A stretch of DNA of 64,000 bases from Steroidobacter sp. (GTDB lineage Bacteria > Pseudomonadota > Gammaproteobacteria > Steroidobacterales > Steroidobacteraceae): contig JAICPY010000011.1 of assembly GCA_025929585.1 (NCBI GenBank), positions 1 to 64,000 on the forward strand, given 5' to 3'. How positions within the stretch are numbered: position 1 is the stretch's first letter; each line of letters begins with the position of its first letter. Below are positions 1 through 9,942 of the stretch, piece by piece. The position numbers and the translations under genes are program-made. The notes under the pieces were generated by a model that was given only the letters and a program-made list of their open reading frames with translations, was not told the DNA's origin and did not search any database.

Positions 1-758
1 ATCATGTCGATGCCCATGTTGTCGAGATACGGGCCGGTCACTTTCTTCGAGCGACCCATTCGGATGTTGTACGTAGAGTTGGCGCCGGCACAGCAAGAAC
101 CGTGCGTGACGAGCAAGTAATACCAGCCGTCACGATAAATAACGATCGAGGCTTCCGAATTGATCGCGACGTTGACGGGCGCGCGCCGCGGATGCAAACG
201 CTGTCCCGTCTTAGGGTCGAGCTCGACGAGGCGGATGTAACCGAAGTAAGAGCCGTACGTTAACCACAACCGTCCATCCGTAGGATCGAGGAACACACCG
301 GGATCGATGGCGTTGCAGTCCTCTATGCCATCGGACCAGACGACAGGTCCACCATCTTCCCATTGGTAGTCCGGAGACTGCGGGTCGAGGGTGCGCCCCA
401 CGAGCAGACCAATGGCCGACTTCGGCTGCGTCCCAGGCGCGGAATAGTAGACGAAGAACTTCTCACCGATCTTGATCACATCCGGTGCCCAGGTGTTATC
501 GCCGCCTCGGGCGAGCACTTCTGGGCCTGGCTTACCTCCGGGCAGCGCCGACATCAACGATCCTTCTCGTCGCCACGTCCAGCCATCATCTGATACCGAA
601 ATCGGTAAGCCGTTACCGGTGCCGTACGAATAGAAGCGACCATTGTGCTGAATGACCGTGGAGGGATCATGCATGCCAGCCTGCCCGTCGACAGCGAGCG
701 CCGGCGTGGACAGCCCTATCAATGCTGCCACAGCGAACTTTGTAAATCGGTGGGACAT
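1..758 (-). CDS. GH43 arabinan endo-1,5-alpha-L-arabinosidase-like glycosidase (3' part beyond window)
   Basis: This is a secreted glycoside hydrolase of the five-bladed beta-propeller GH43 type, probably cutting arabinan or arabinoxylan side chains in the periplasm or outside the cell. The 252 residues visible begin with a signal peptide (about residues 1-22, ending near TPALA). The propeller opening HDPS follows, then NTWAPDVI, NAIDPGVF and a HGSCCAG segment. Paired Asp residues in such blades are the catalytic acids of GH43, and the HGSCC stretch is typical of arabinanases. I chose the ATG at 758 because it directly precedes the signal peptide. The reading frame is open to base 1, so the C-terminus is missing. 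Upstream on the same strand lies the O-demethylation operon, separated by about 290 bp. Exact substrate is inference. Confidence 0.85.
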   Translation of the reverse strand, partial: MSHRFTKFAVAALIGLSTPALAVDGQAGMHDPSTVIQHNGRFYSYGTGNGLPISVSDDGWTWRREGSLMSALPGGKPGPEVLARGGDNTWAPDVIKIGEKFFVYYSAPGTQPKSAIGLLVGRTLDPQSPDYQWEDGGPVVWSDGIEDCNAIDPGVFLDPTDGRLWLTYGSYFGYIRLVELDPKTGQRLHPRRAPVNVAINSEASIVIYRDGWYYLLVTHGSCCAGANSTYNIRMGRSKKVTGPYLDNMGIDM

Positions 759-1047
759 CAGCGCAGCCTGCTCTTCAAGTTCAACGCGAGCGCGAGACCA
801 TAGCACGGCCCCGCAAGTCAGTTTCAGTAAGCGAGTAAACGTTCATCAATTCGCGCGGCTAGCTTGATGAGATCAAACGTCGATTGCGCAATTCCGTAAG
901 GCGCGATATGTGGCGACGCGAACCGCGCATTGCATACGCCACGTGCAAGTGCCCGGATCGAAACAAACGCATCACGCGACGTCATCGATCTCGCGCAGCG
1001 AGCCATGTATCAACGAGAAGCGAAACTGACAGCTCGCACGGTTAATG
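759..1047. other. Intergenic region between metF-like gene and GH43 gene
   Basis: This 289 bp stretch separates two minus-strand genes. Short open frames cross it on both strands but none has a recognisable domain or a convincing ribosome site. The GH43 promoter should lie here, but I cannot point to a clear -35/-10 pair. No repeat of the heptamer class is present. Confidence 0.4.
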
Positions 1048-1965
1048 CTACTCGACCGCGAAGCCGTGCTCGCTCAGGAGGATTCGACCCGCTGCCACTT
1101 TGTTGAGCCATTCACACGTGCGCAGATAACCACCGAAGCAGAAGAAGTGAAGACCGCTGAACGTGCTCGCGTCTGCCGCGTAAGCACTAGCAAGGTCGCG
1201 CACCACTTCCTCTGGCCCATGTTCGCCGATCAACTTCGCGAAGGCGCTTGGGCGGGCAACGAGTGCGCGAATCGAAGGGCCCACTCCACAGCGTCGCGCG
1301 AACTTGAGTAGCGTGGCTACTCCAGCAGGTCCAGAGATCCCCGCCACGAGTCGAGCTCGTTCTATTTCCTGAACCCGCAGGTCGGAAGCCCAGCGCAAGA
1401 ATGGCGCCGCTTCAAAAAAGAACTGAGTCACGAACGTCGTTTCGATACCAACCTGCTCCGCCAAGGCGGCCTTCTCCAGTTCCGATCGCCGAATCTCCTC
1501 GAGTGGCACGGTGGGATGCCCTTCGGGATGCCCAGCGAATGACACTCTCTTCAATCCATGTTGATGCAGCTTGCCGGCTCGCAGCACGTCCGCGACGGTT
1601 GAATAAGGACCCGCAGGATTCGGATAGTCGCCCGAAATCAAGAGAAGCTCCTTCACTTGCGCGCTGACGGTGTGCTCGAGCATCCGATCGAGTGCCGCTT
1701 CGCTTTCGATCAGTCGCACTGGAATGTGCGGGATCGGATCGAAGCCAGCGGCGTGGACCTTCTGGCACGCCACCCACGTATCATCCCAGCGCTGCTTCGG
1801 CAGGTGACTGATGTAAACGCGCTTGCCGTGCGACAAAAAGGCTCGGCTTGCATCCAGATCCTTCAAATCCTGGACGTTGAGCTCGATCGAAGCATCCCGG
1901 GCGAGTTGCACGATCGTCTGCAACTGCCGGGATGCCCCGCGCGATTCGGGTTGGCGCAATTGCAT
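1048..1965 (-). CDS. metF: Methylenetetrahydrofolate reductase-like protein (MetF family)
   Basis: This 305-residue TIM-barrel flavoprotein belongs to the MetF family, which interconverts 5,10-methylene-THF and 5-methyl-THF. Family features include an SHLPK-type strand near the N-terminus, LLISGDYPNP in the middle and FAGHPEGHP, the region that contacts folate and FAD in MetF. A longer frame reaches 2124, but it would overlap the ligM coding end by over 140 bp. The ATG at 1965 begins 14 nt after the ligM stop and is preferred. Its place after purU and ligM argues that it oxidises the 5-methyl-THF formed by O-demethylation, as metF does next to ligM in Sphingobium SYK-6 (established knowledge). 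It may be a catabolic paralogue rather than the methionine-pathway enzyme. Confidence 0.85.
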   Translation of the reverse strand: MQLRQPESRGASRQLQTIVQLARDASIELNVQDLKDLDASRAFLSHGKRVYISHLPKQRWDDTWVACQKVHAAGFDPIPHIPVRLIESEAALDRMLEHTVSAQVKELLLISGDYPNPAGPYSTVADVLRAGKLHQHGLKRVSFAGHPEGHPTVPLEEIRRSELEKAALAEQVGIETTFVTQFFFEAAPFLRWASDLRVQEIERARLVAGISGPAGVATLLKFARRCGVGPSIRALVARPSAFAKLIGEHGPEEVVRDLASAYAADASTFSGLHFFCFGGYLRTCEWLNKVAAGRILLSEHGFAVE

Positions 1966-1979
1966 AGATGCCTCGGCGT

Positions 1980-4288
<2,309 letters not shown>

Positions 4289-4412
4289 TTGCCGCTGAAC
4301 GTGAACACAAGGTTGATAGGAAATCGGATCTTCCGGATCTTCGTGTAGGACCCTGTATTAGGCAACGCGATCCGCTATATTGGCTGTATCAGAGAAACTG
4401 ATAACCTCGAAA
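4289..4412. promoter_or_regulatory. Divergent regulatory region purU / LysR gene
   Basis: These 124 bp separate two divergent genes and should hold both promoters and the LysR-type binding site. A near direct repeat, CGGATCTT followed by CCGGATCTT, lies at about 4325-4341, with the dyad ATC-N5-GAT inside it. A TATATT box lies close to 4376 on the plus strand. I cannot identify a clear T-N11-A LysR box, so the operator assignment stays tentative. Confidence 0.35.
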
Positions 4413-5321
4413 ATGCTGCAACTCGATCTAAACCTTCTCTATGTCTTGGTTGCTTTGGAGAAACAGCGCAGTGTGAGCGGTGCGGCGTTGACCCTTCAGA
4501 AGAGTCAGCCGGCGATCAGCGGCGCGCTCTCCAAGTTGCGCGGCTTCTTCGACGATCCGCTGTTCGTCCGCTCTGGCAATAGCATGCAGCCCACTCCAAG
4601 AGCCGTGACGCTCATCGAAGCTGCGCGCCAGGTGCTCGATAAAGTAGGGACTGACATTGTCTCAACGCCTACGTTCGATCCCAAGACCACGCAGCAGACC
4701 ATCAGCATCGCCTTGTCCGACGTTGGCGAAGTCGTCTTTTTACCGGCCATTCTCAAAGACCTGCGACGTCACGCTCCCAATGCGCTCGTTCGCTCTGTCA
4801 GCTTGCCTGCCGCGCTCGTGGGCGAAGGGCTCGAGAGCGGCAGTATCGATTTGGCGGTGGGATATTTCCCTGATCTGAAGAAAAGCAATTTCTTCCAACA
4901 GGTACTCTTCTCAGACACGTTTGCAAGTTTGGTGCGGCTGGATCATCCGGTCACAGCCCGTAAGCTCACTCTCAAGCAGTATCTCCAACTCGAACATGCC
5001 GTCGTTCACGCCGAGAGTCGCACAGAAGAGGTGATTGAACGCTACTTGGCTCGCAAGAAGCTGCGGCGCCAAGTCGTGCTCTCGACACCTCACTTCGCGA
5101 GCGCTCCGATTATCGTGGCGCAGTCGGATTTGATCGTGACTGTTCCCGAACCACTGGCGCGCTACTTCGCAGATCTTTCAGCCAACGTTCGCACGATTGG
5201 CTTGCCTTTCGCCCCACCACGAATTCAGTTGAAGCAATTCTGGCATCGAAAGTTTCATCACGATCAGCGCAATAGCTGGCTTCGATCGCGAGTGTGTGCT
5301 CTGTTCCAGAAAAGGGAGTGA
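4413..5321 (+). CDS. LysR-family transcriptional regulator
   Basis: This 302-residue protein has the N-terminal winged helix-turn-helix of LysR regulators (about residues 4-63, with the QPAISGALSKLR recognition helix) and a periplasmic-binding-protein-like effector domain behind it. The DLNLL opening and the SGALSKLR helix resemble the NodD/NahR/LinR branch, which often senses aromatic compounds. A TTG at 4380 opens the frame earlier, but the ATG at 4413 places DLNLL at the family's usual position. It is transcribed divergently from purU-ligM-metF, so the natural inference is that it controls that operon in response to a methoxylated aromatic. The effector is unknown. Confidence 0.9.
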   Translation: MLQLDLNLLYVLVALEKQRSVSGAALTLQKSQPAISGALSKLRGFFDDPLFVRSGNSMQPTPRAVTLIEAARQVLDKVGTDIVSTPTFDPKTTQQTISIALSDVGEVVFLPAILKDLRRHAPNALVRSVSLPAALVGEGLESGSIDLAVGYFPDLKKSNFFQQVLFSDTFASLVRLDHPVTARKLTLKQYLQLEHAVVHAESRTEEVIERYLARKKLRRQVVLSTPHFASAPIIVAQSDLIVTVPEPLARYFADLSANVRTIGLPFAPPRIQLKQFWHRKFHHDQRNSWLRSRVCALFQKRE

Positions 5322-5385
5322 TGCGGCATCATCCCGCGTCATGGCATGATCTGATCTCAACCACAGCAATAATAGGGAGAATGCA

Positions 5386-6306
5386 TTGACAGCTTTCATC
5401 AGAGGCACGATGACTTGCGGCCTGCTTGCTGCAACGCTTGCCATCTCCATAACGGCGATCGCGCAAGACGCACCGAAGACGCAGATCGAGGCACCGGGCG
5501 AGCCGAACGCGATTCCTCTCAACACCGGCGGTGTCGCGGGTCAGACAGCACAAGAGAGTTGGTACAAACAGTGGGGCGATCCGTTCGTACGCAATGTCTC
5601 GCGTGCGACGCTCACGCCATTCCTGCCAGATCGCGACAAAGCAAACGGCGCAGCCGTGATCATCGCACCGGGCGGAGCATTTCGAATCCTCTCGATGGGC
5701 AACGAAGGATGGGAGGTCGCACAGGCACTCAATGAGAAAGGCGTTGCGGCATTCGTATTGAAGTACCGGCTGCTGCCGACTGCGCCTAAATGGGCGGATT
5801 TCGACCAAGGCGATGCGCTCAGAGCGCCACCACCACCCGGAACCGCGGCGTCGACACGCTCGCCTGTAGCCTTACCGTTGGAAGACGCAACGGCGGCATT
5901 CAAACTCGTGCGTGCGCGTGCCAAAGAATGGAATATCGATCCCGACCGAATCGGCATGATGGGATTTTCGGCGGGAGCCGGCACCACCATGGCGGCGACG
6001 CTGCAGTCAAAGGAAAACAAACCCGCCTTCATCGCGCCAATCTATGGCTCGCAGAAGGCAGTCGATGTGCCGGCCGATGCGCCACCAATGTTCGTCGCGC
6101 TCGCGGCGGATGACCCTTTATTCGCCAACAACGAGTACGGCCTTATTTCGGCTTGGAAGAACGCTGGCCGGCCAGTCGAGTTTCATCTCTACCAAAACGG
6201 CGGCCACGGCTTCGGCCTCGGCAACCCAGGCAAAACCAGCACTGGCTGGTTCCCGCAGTTCATGCTGTGGTTAGAAATGAATGGGATGCTGAAAGCAACG
6301 GAGTAA
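5386..6306 (+). CDS. Secreted alpha/beta-hydrolase esterase (BD-FAE / acetyl-xylan esterase-like)
   Basis: This 306-residue esterase has a signal peptide (about residues 1-27, ending ITAIAQ) and an alpha/beta-hydrolase fold. It shows the oxyanion strand IIAPGGAF, the nucleophile elbow GFSAGAG with Ser, and a catalytic His in GGHGFG near the C-terminus. The start codon is TTG at 5386: GGGAG lies about 7 nt upstream, whereas the nearer ATG at 5381 is followed by a stop and the ATG at 5410 is too far from any Shine-Dalgarno. The family includes bifunctional acetyl-xylan/feruloyl esterases. With a GH43 enzyme and a vanillate-type demethylase nearby, hemicellulose deacylation is a reasonable guess, not a proof. 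Confidence 0.75.
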   Translation: MTAFIRGTMTCGLLAATLAISITAIAQDAPKTQIEAPGEPNAIPLNTGGVAGQTAQESWYKQWGDPFVRNVSRATLTPFLPDRDKANGAAVIIAPGGAFRILSMGNEGWEVAQALNEKGVAAFVLKYRLLPTAPKWADFDQGDALRAPPPPGTAASTRSPVALPLEDATAAFKLVRARAKEWNIDPDRIGMMGFSAGAGTTMAATLQSKENKPAFIAPIYGSQKAVDVPADAPPMFVALAADDPLFANNEYGLISAWKNAGRPVEFHLYQNGGHGFGLGNPGKTSTGWFPQFMLWLEMNGMLKATE

Positions 6307-6329
6307 TCGGCTGTTCGAAACCTTCATCG

Positions 6330-6356
6330 CGACCTATGCCTGCATGGCATAGGTCG
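6330..6356. terminator. Perfect 11-bp hairpin between convergent genes
   Basis: CGACCTATGCC and its exact reverse complement are separated by the 5-nt loop TGCAT. The hairpin lies 24 nt after the esterase stop and 22 nt before the end of the convergent isochorismatase-fold gene. No U-run follows on either strand, so it may be a bidirectional barrier or 3'-end processing structure rather than a strong intrinsic terminator. Confidence 0.6.
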
Positions 6357-6377
6357 TGAGGGCAAATTTGGCGCACG

Positions 6378-6989
6378 TCAGTGCCCTTCGACCCCGAACA
6401 GTATTTCTGCGAATCCGGGCGTGGTCTTCTCACGGTTCCAGTCGCGTTGCAATTCACAGATGACTTGCACCCAGCCCACTGGTTTCCCGCCCGCTTGAAC
6501 GAGACGCTGCACGCCAAACTCATGTGCTTCGGGCGAAGTGCCGCCAACGCAATCGATAGCCGGATAAACCTCGAAGCCTTCTTTGATTGCATCCAGCGCG
6601 GGATGAACCAGGCAAACCTCGGTCCAAAGCGCCGCCATGATGAGTTTTCTCCGGCCAGTTTCCTTCACAGCGCGGACGAAATCTTCGTCTTCCCAGGCAT
6701 TGATTGAAGTGCGATCGATGGCTTCGGTGCCGCTCAACACTTCTGTGATCTGGCGAATCGTGGGTTGATTGCGCCCCGTCTTCACATTCACAGTGGAAAG
6801 CACGATGGGCAACTCGTAGAGTTTTCCGATTCGGGCGAGCGCGGTGATATTCGTGACCAGTTCGCGCTTGGAGCGGGACTGGATCGAACTCACCTGCAAT
6901 GGCTGAAAGTCGATGATCACCAGCGCGGCGTTTTGCGGTGTCAGCAAGTGATCGATTACTGGATCGCGAATGGCCTTGTACGACGCCAT
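6378..6989 (-). CDS. Isochorismatase-family cysteine hydrolase (YcaC-like)
   Basis: This 203-residue protein has the isochorismatase/nicotinamidase fold. VIIDFQPLQ carries the catalytic Asp, a Lys lies in the LSTVNVKTG region, and the Cys is in ALWTEVCLVHPAL. The arrangement matches the YcaC-type subgroup of uncertain substrate rather than true isochorismatases. It follows the hydrolase-cupin fusion gene after 9 nt and is probably co-transcribed with it. No specific reaction can be assigned. Confidence 0.8.
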   Translation of the reverse strand: MASYKAIRDPVIDHLLTPQNAALVIIDFQPLQVSSIQSRSKRELVTNITALARIGKLYELPIVLSTVNVKTGRNQPTIRQITEVLSGTEAIDRTSINAWEDEDFVRAVKETGRRKLIMAALWTEVCLVHPALDAIKEGFEVYPAIDCVGGTSPEAHEFGVQRLVQAGGKPVGWVQVICELQRDWNREKTTPGFAEILFGVEGH

Positions 6990-6998
6990 GACTCTCTC

Positions 6999-8348
6999 CT
7001 ATTTGTTTGCTTGAGCGTCGGCGGCAACGACATAGGCGGTATCCGTCGGGCCCTGACCGGTGATGTACACGACTGCCGGAAGATCGCGTGTGAAAGCGAA
7101 ATGCGGTTGATCCGCGGGTTCGGTGTAGAAGCCGCCCGGCCCGAGCGTGCGTGTCGCTGCCTCATCAGCCTCTGCACCGTATCCAAAGTGCCATTCGCCA
7201 GAGACCACGAGTGCCGTTCGGTTGTCGCCATGCGTGTGTGCGGCAATGCGCGTATGGGCGGGAACCCGGATCTCGAACGCGTACGGTCCGGGCATGTTTG
7301 GATTTCCCGAAAGAACCGTCGTCTGCACGCCGCTCAGCCCGGAAGTGCCTGCACGGGCGCCCTCGCGCGCTAGCGCATCTACCTCCGCTGATGTGAGCCG
7401 GGCCTGCGCCAGCGCACCGTCGCTATCCAGGAAAGCGCGAATAGCTGCGACGGTTGCTTGAGGTTGTTCCTCCATCAGCCAATGACCCGAATTGGCAATC
7501 ACCACCTCGCGAACGTCATCGGCGGCGAAACGCATGACGAAGGCCATAGTCGACCCAAACGAGTGATCGCCGCCGATGGCGAGCACGGGCATCTTCAGGC
7601 GCCCGAGTGCCGCCGACGCGCGGTTATCTATTGCGTCCTGATCGAAAGCCGCGAACTGCAGGAATCCTGCATGCATACGTCCCGGCTGCGCATACAGTGC
7701 CGCGTAGTGACGGCGAGCGGCTTCGGGGAACTGCGTCGGATCAGCGGAGAACTCGTTCCAGAATCGATCGAGATAGATACGCTCGCGCCCCGCGACCAGA
7801 CGCTCCATGTCCGGTCCGCCGAAACGGAAATGCCAAAGCAATGGGTTCTTGAGAACTTCTTCCCACGGGCCGATTCCAGGCACCGGCGCGTCCATGATTA
7901 CGAGCCGCGAGGTGCGGTCTTGGTGAGCCTGCGCGAACGCGTAAGCAACCATGTTGCCAATGTCATGGCCGACGACATCAGCGCGCTTGATATTCAGCGC
8001 GTTCAACACACCGGCGATGTCTTCCGCCTGGTTCTTCTTCGTGAAGCCGCTGGTAGCAAGCGCGGAAAGTCCCATCCCGCGCAGGTCCGGGACAATCACG
8101 GTGTGGTCACGCGCGAGAGCCGTGGCCAGCGGCACCCACATGTCCCCGGTATCGCCATAGCCGTGGATGAGCACGACTGCCGAGCCTGTTCCGCCAACGC
8201 GAACATGCAGCGTCGTTCCGTTGGTTTGGATTTGCTGTGTGCGAAAGCCGGCAGGAAAGTCGAAGGTCTGGGCCTGCGTCGGCGCGGCGAATGTCAACAA
8301 GCTTGCACACGTCCACGCAAGAGCGCGGACGACAATTTGTGTTTCCAC
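6999..8348 (-). CDS. Exported alpha/beta-hydrolase fused to a C-terminal cupin domain
   Basis: The 449-residue protein begins with a signal peptide (to about residue 26, PTQAQ). An epoxide-hydrolase-like alpha/beta-hydrolase domain follows (about 30-320), with HGYGDTGDMW for the oxyanion hole, an Asp nucleophile in GHDIGN and a catalytic His in NSGHWLMEEQP. A cupin domain (about 340-440) then shows the HTHGDN and PADQPHF metal-binding motifs. Asp in place of Ser at the nucleophile elbow points to an epoxide hydrolase or haloalkane dehalogenase mechanism. The fusion of two enzymatic folds in one exported chain is unusual. It lies between the AraC regulator and the isochorismatase-fold gene on the same strand. 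Substrate unknown. Confidence 0.82.
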   Translation of the reverse strand: METQIVVRALAWTCASLLTFAAPTQAQTFDFPAGFRTQQIQTNGTTLHVRVGGTGSAVVLIHGYGDTGDMWVPLATALARDHTVIVPDLRGMGLSALATSGFTKKNQAEDIAGVLNALNIKRADVVGHDIGNMVAYAFAQAHQDRTSRLVIMDAPVPGIGPWEEVLKNPLLWHFRFGGPDMERLVAGRERIYLDRFWNEFSADPTQFPEAARRHYAALYAQPGRMHAGFLQFAAFDQDAIDNRASAALGRLKMPVLAIGGDHSFGSTMAFVMRFAADDVREVVIANSGHWLMEEQPQATVAAIRAFLDSDGALAQARLTSAEVDALAREGARAGTSGLSGVQTTVLSGNPNMPGPYAFEIRVPAHTRIAAHTHGDNRTALVVSGEWHFGYGAEADEAATRTLGPGGFYTEPADQPHFAFTRDLPAVVYITGQGPTDTAYVVAADAQANK

Positions 8349-8451
8349 CGAAGTTACTCCCTTGAGGACTGAAGTGCCGAGCGAGTTTGGCCGCAGGCAC
8401 TAGGGAGTTATTGCAGGTTACCGCCGACTCTTCGCGAAATCCGCCGCGCGA

Positions 8452-9357
8452 TCATTGAACTTGTTTGCGCCAGGCGCCGGGGCTCGCGCCGACGATGCTC
8501 GTGAATACGCGCGTGAAATGGCTCTGGTCCGCAAAGCCGCAAGCAGCGGCGACGTCTGTCAGCGAAAAATCCGCATCGCGCAGCAACAATTTGGCGCGCA
8601 GCACCCGTTGCAGCAACAACCAGCGATGCGGCGGCGTCCCCACGCTCTGTTTGAACGCACGAGCGAAATAGTTCGGCGAAAGGCCGCATGCGTTCGCGGG
8701 TTCGGACAGCGGAATGTCCTCGCACAGCCGTGCGATCATGAGCTCGGTGGCGCAGCGGACCTGCCATGGCGCCAATCCGCCGCGCCTGCTGTATGAGGGC
8801 AGCCGCATGCGGCCGAAGGCGACAGCGAAGTAGGTGTGCGTCGCCATCAGCAGGTGATCCGCATACATCGCACCCATCTCGTGCGGATGCTCGAGTGCAG
8901 GCAACAGCGCTTGTCCCAAATGCCAGACCGTAGGATCGAACACGCCGCGTTCGCAAGTGAGCGTATCGATGCGCGGCGCGCCCTGCTCGTCGGTGATTTC
9001 GTTGAGCGCGGCGCGCGACACGTAGAAGTGCATCACGTCGAACGGACTTTGAAGATTGGCGGTCGGCTCCTGCTCGAGATCAACAATGCTGGTTGTTCTG
9101 GCGCCATAACCGCCGCGATAGACGGAACGCCCGGCAATGAACAGCTCGCGCTTGGGCGAGTCTCTCAGTTGCAGTAGAACTGAGAACGCCCGTTCGGGCG
9201 GTAGCGGAGACGTCAGACCATGTCCGGGCGTGTCACGCCGAATGCGAGTCACCGCGAGCTTGGACTTGCGCACAGCGGTGGTGACTAGATGCGAGCTCGC
9301 GTCGGACCGGAAGTACTTCGCGAGGCCATCGCCGTAGGCACCGGACGCCCGCTGCAT
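8452..9357 (-). CDS. AraC-family transcriptional regulator
   Basis: This 301-residue regulator has an N-terminal ligand-sensing region of about 190 residues and a C-terminal pair of helix-turn-helix motifs. The first is around the LSEPANACGLSPNYFARAFK segment, and the second ends CGFADQSHFTRVF, the AraC hallmark. It lies 103 nt upstream of the hydrolase-cupin gene on the same strand and is the obvious candidate to regulate it. The effector cannot be inferred. Confidence 0.9.
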   Translation of the reverse strand: MQRASGAYGDGLAKYFRSDASSHLVTTAVRKSKLAVTRIRRDTPGHGLTSPLPPERAFSVLLQLRDSPKRELFIAGRSVYRGGYGARTTSIVDLEQEPTANLQSPFDVMHFYVSRAALNEITDEQGAPRIDTLTCERGVFDPTVWHLGQALLPALEHPHEMGAMYADHLLMATHTYFAVAFGRMRLPSYSRRGGLAPWQVRCATELMIARLCEDIPLSEPANACGLSPNYFARAFKQSVGTPPHRWLLLQRVLRAKLLLRDADFSLTDVAAACGFADQSHFTRVFTSIVGASPGAWRKQVQ

Positions 9358-9942
9358 GTGAACTCACTAGGCGGCCGACCACGGCTCGCGACGTGAAGGG
9401 ATAGGTGTTTCCGAGAATACCTGAGAAATCGGACGCTAACCAATTGTCATCAGTTCCGGTGGAAAAACTGCAAATACGCGGACTTCGGGGAGTGACAATG
9501 GATGCCGGTTCGCTTTTCGTTCTGTAGCTTTGCTTATAGTCAAAGTTACTTGCCTGTTTTCAAATCCTTTCTCTCCGCCACGATTACGCACGCACTGGGA
9601 ACAGATGCTGCTGCAGGTAATCCTCGGCCGGACGGCACCGCAAGGATTCAAGCAGGGAATGAAGGCACGAGTTCGACGCCTGTGTGGAGCAATCTCGGAT
9701 AGCATCTGCTGGCGCAATACGCGTCGAGGAGGACGGACAGGCGCATCTCTAGCTGGCCGCGATAAACAGAGAAGGTCCCACTCAAGTTTTTTGTCTATGG
9801 ACCAACGGCAAAGCGGGAGAGAAAAGGTGCGACGCACAGGCCGTCGCACCCTCCCCCTGCTTCACTCACTCAATAACACACACTCGCTCCAACACTTCGT
9901 CAATCGGAGCGTGCGACAGGCACGCTCGCCTTGGAAACGCAA
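9358..9942. other. 585-bp intergenic region without a supported gene
   Basis: This stretch lies between the 3' end of the TonB-dependent receptor and the start of the AraC gene. Open frames on both strands (up to about 150 codons) have low-complexity, Arg/Ser-rich translations with no domain and no ribosome site, so I reject them. The only structure I can support is the receptor terminator at 9821-9850. The AraC promoter should lie near 9360-9430. Confidence 0.5.
9821..9850 (-). terminator. Rho-independent terminator of the TonB-dependent receptor gene
   Basis: On the minus strand GGTGCGACG pairs perfectly with CGTCGCACC (9 bp, 7-nt loop) and is followed by TTTTC. It lies about 93 nt after the receptor stop codon. 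GC-rich stem plus T-run in the right orientation makes this the best intrinsic terminator in the window. Confidence 0.75.
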
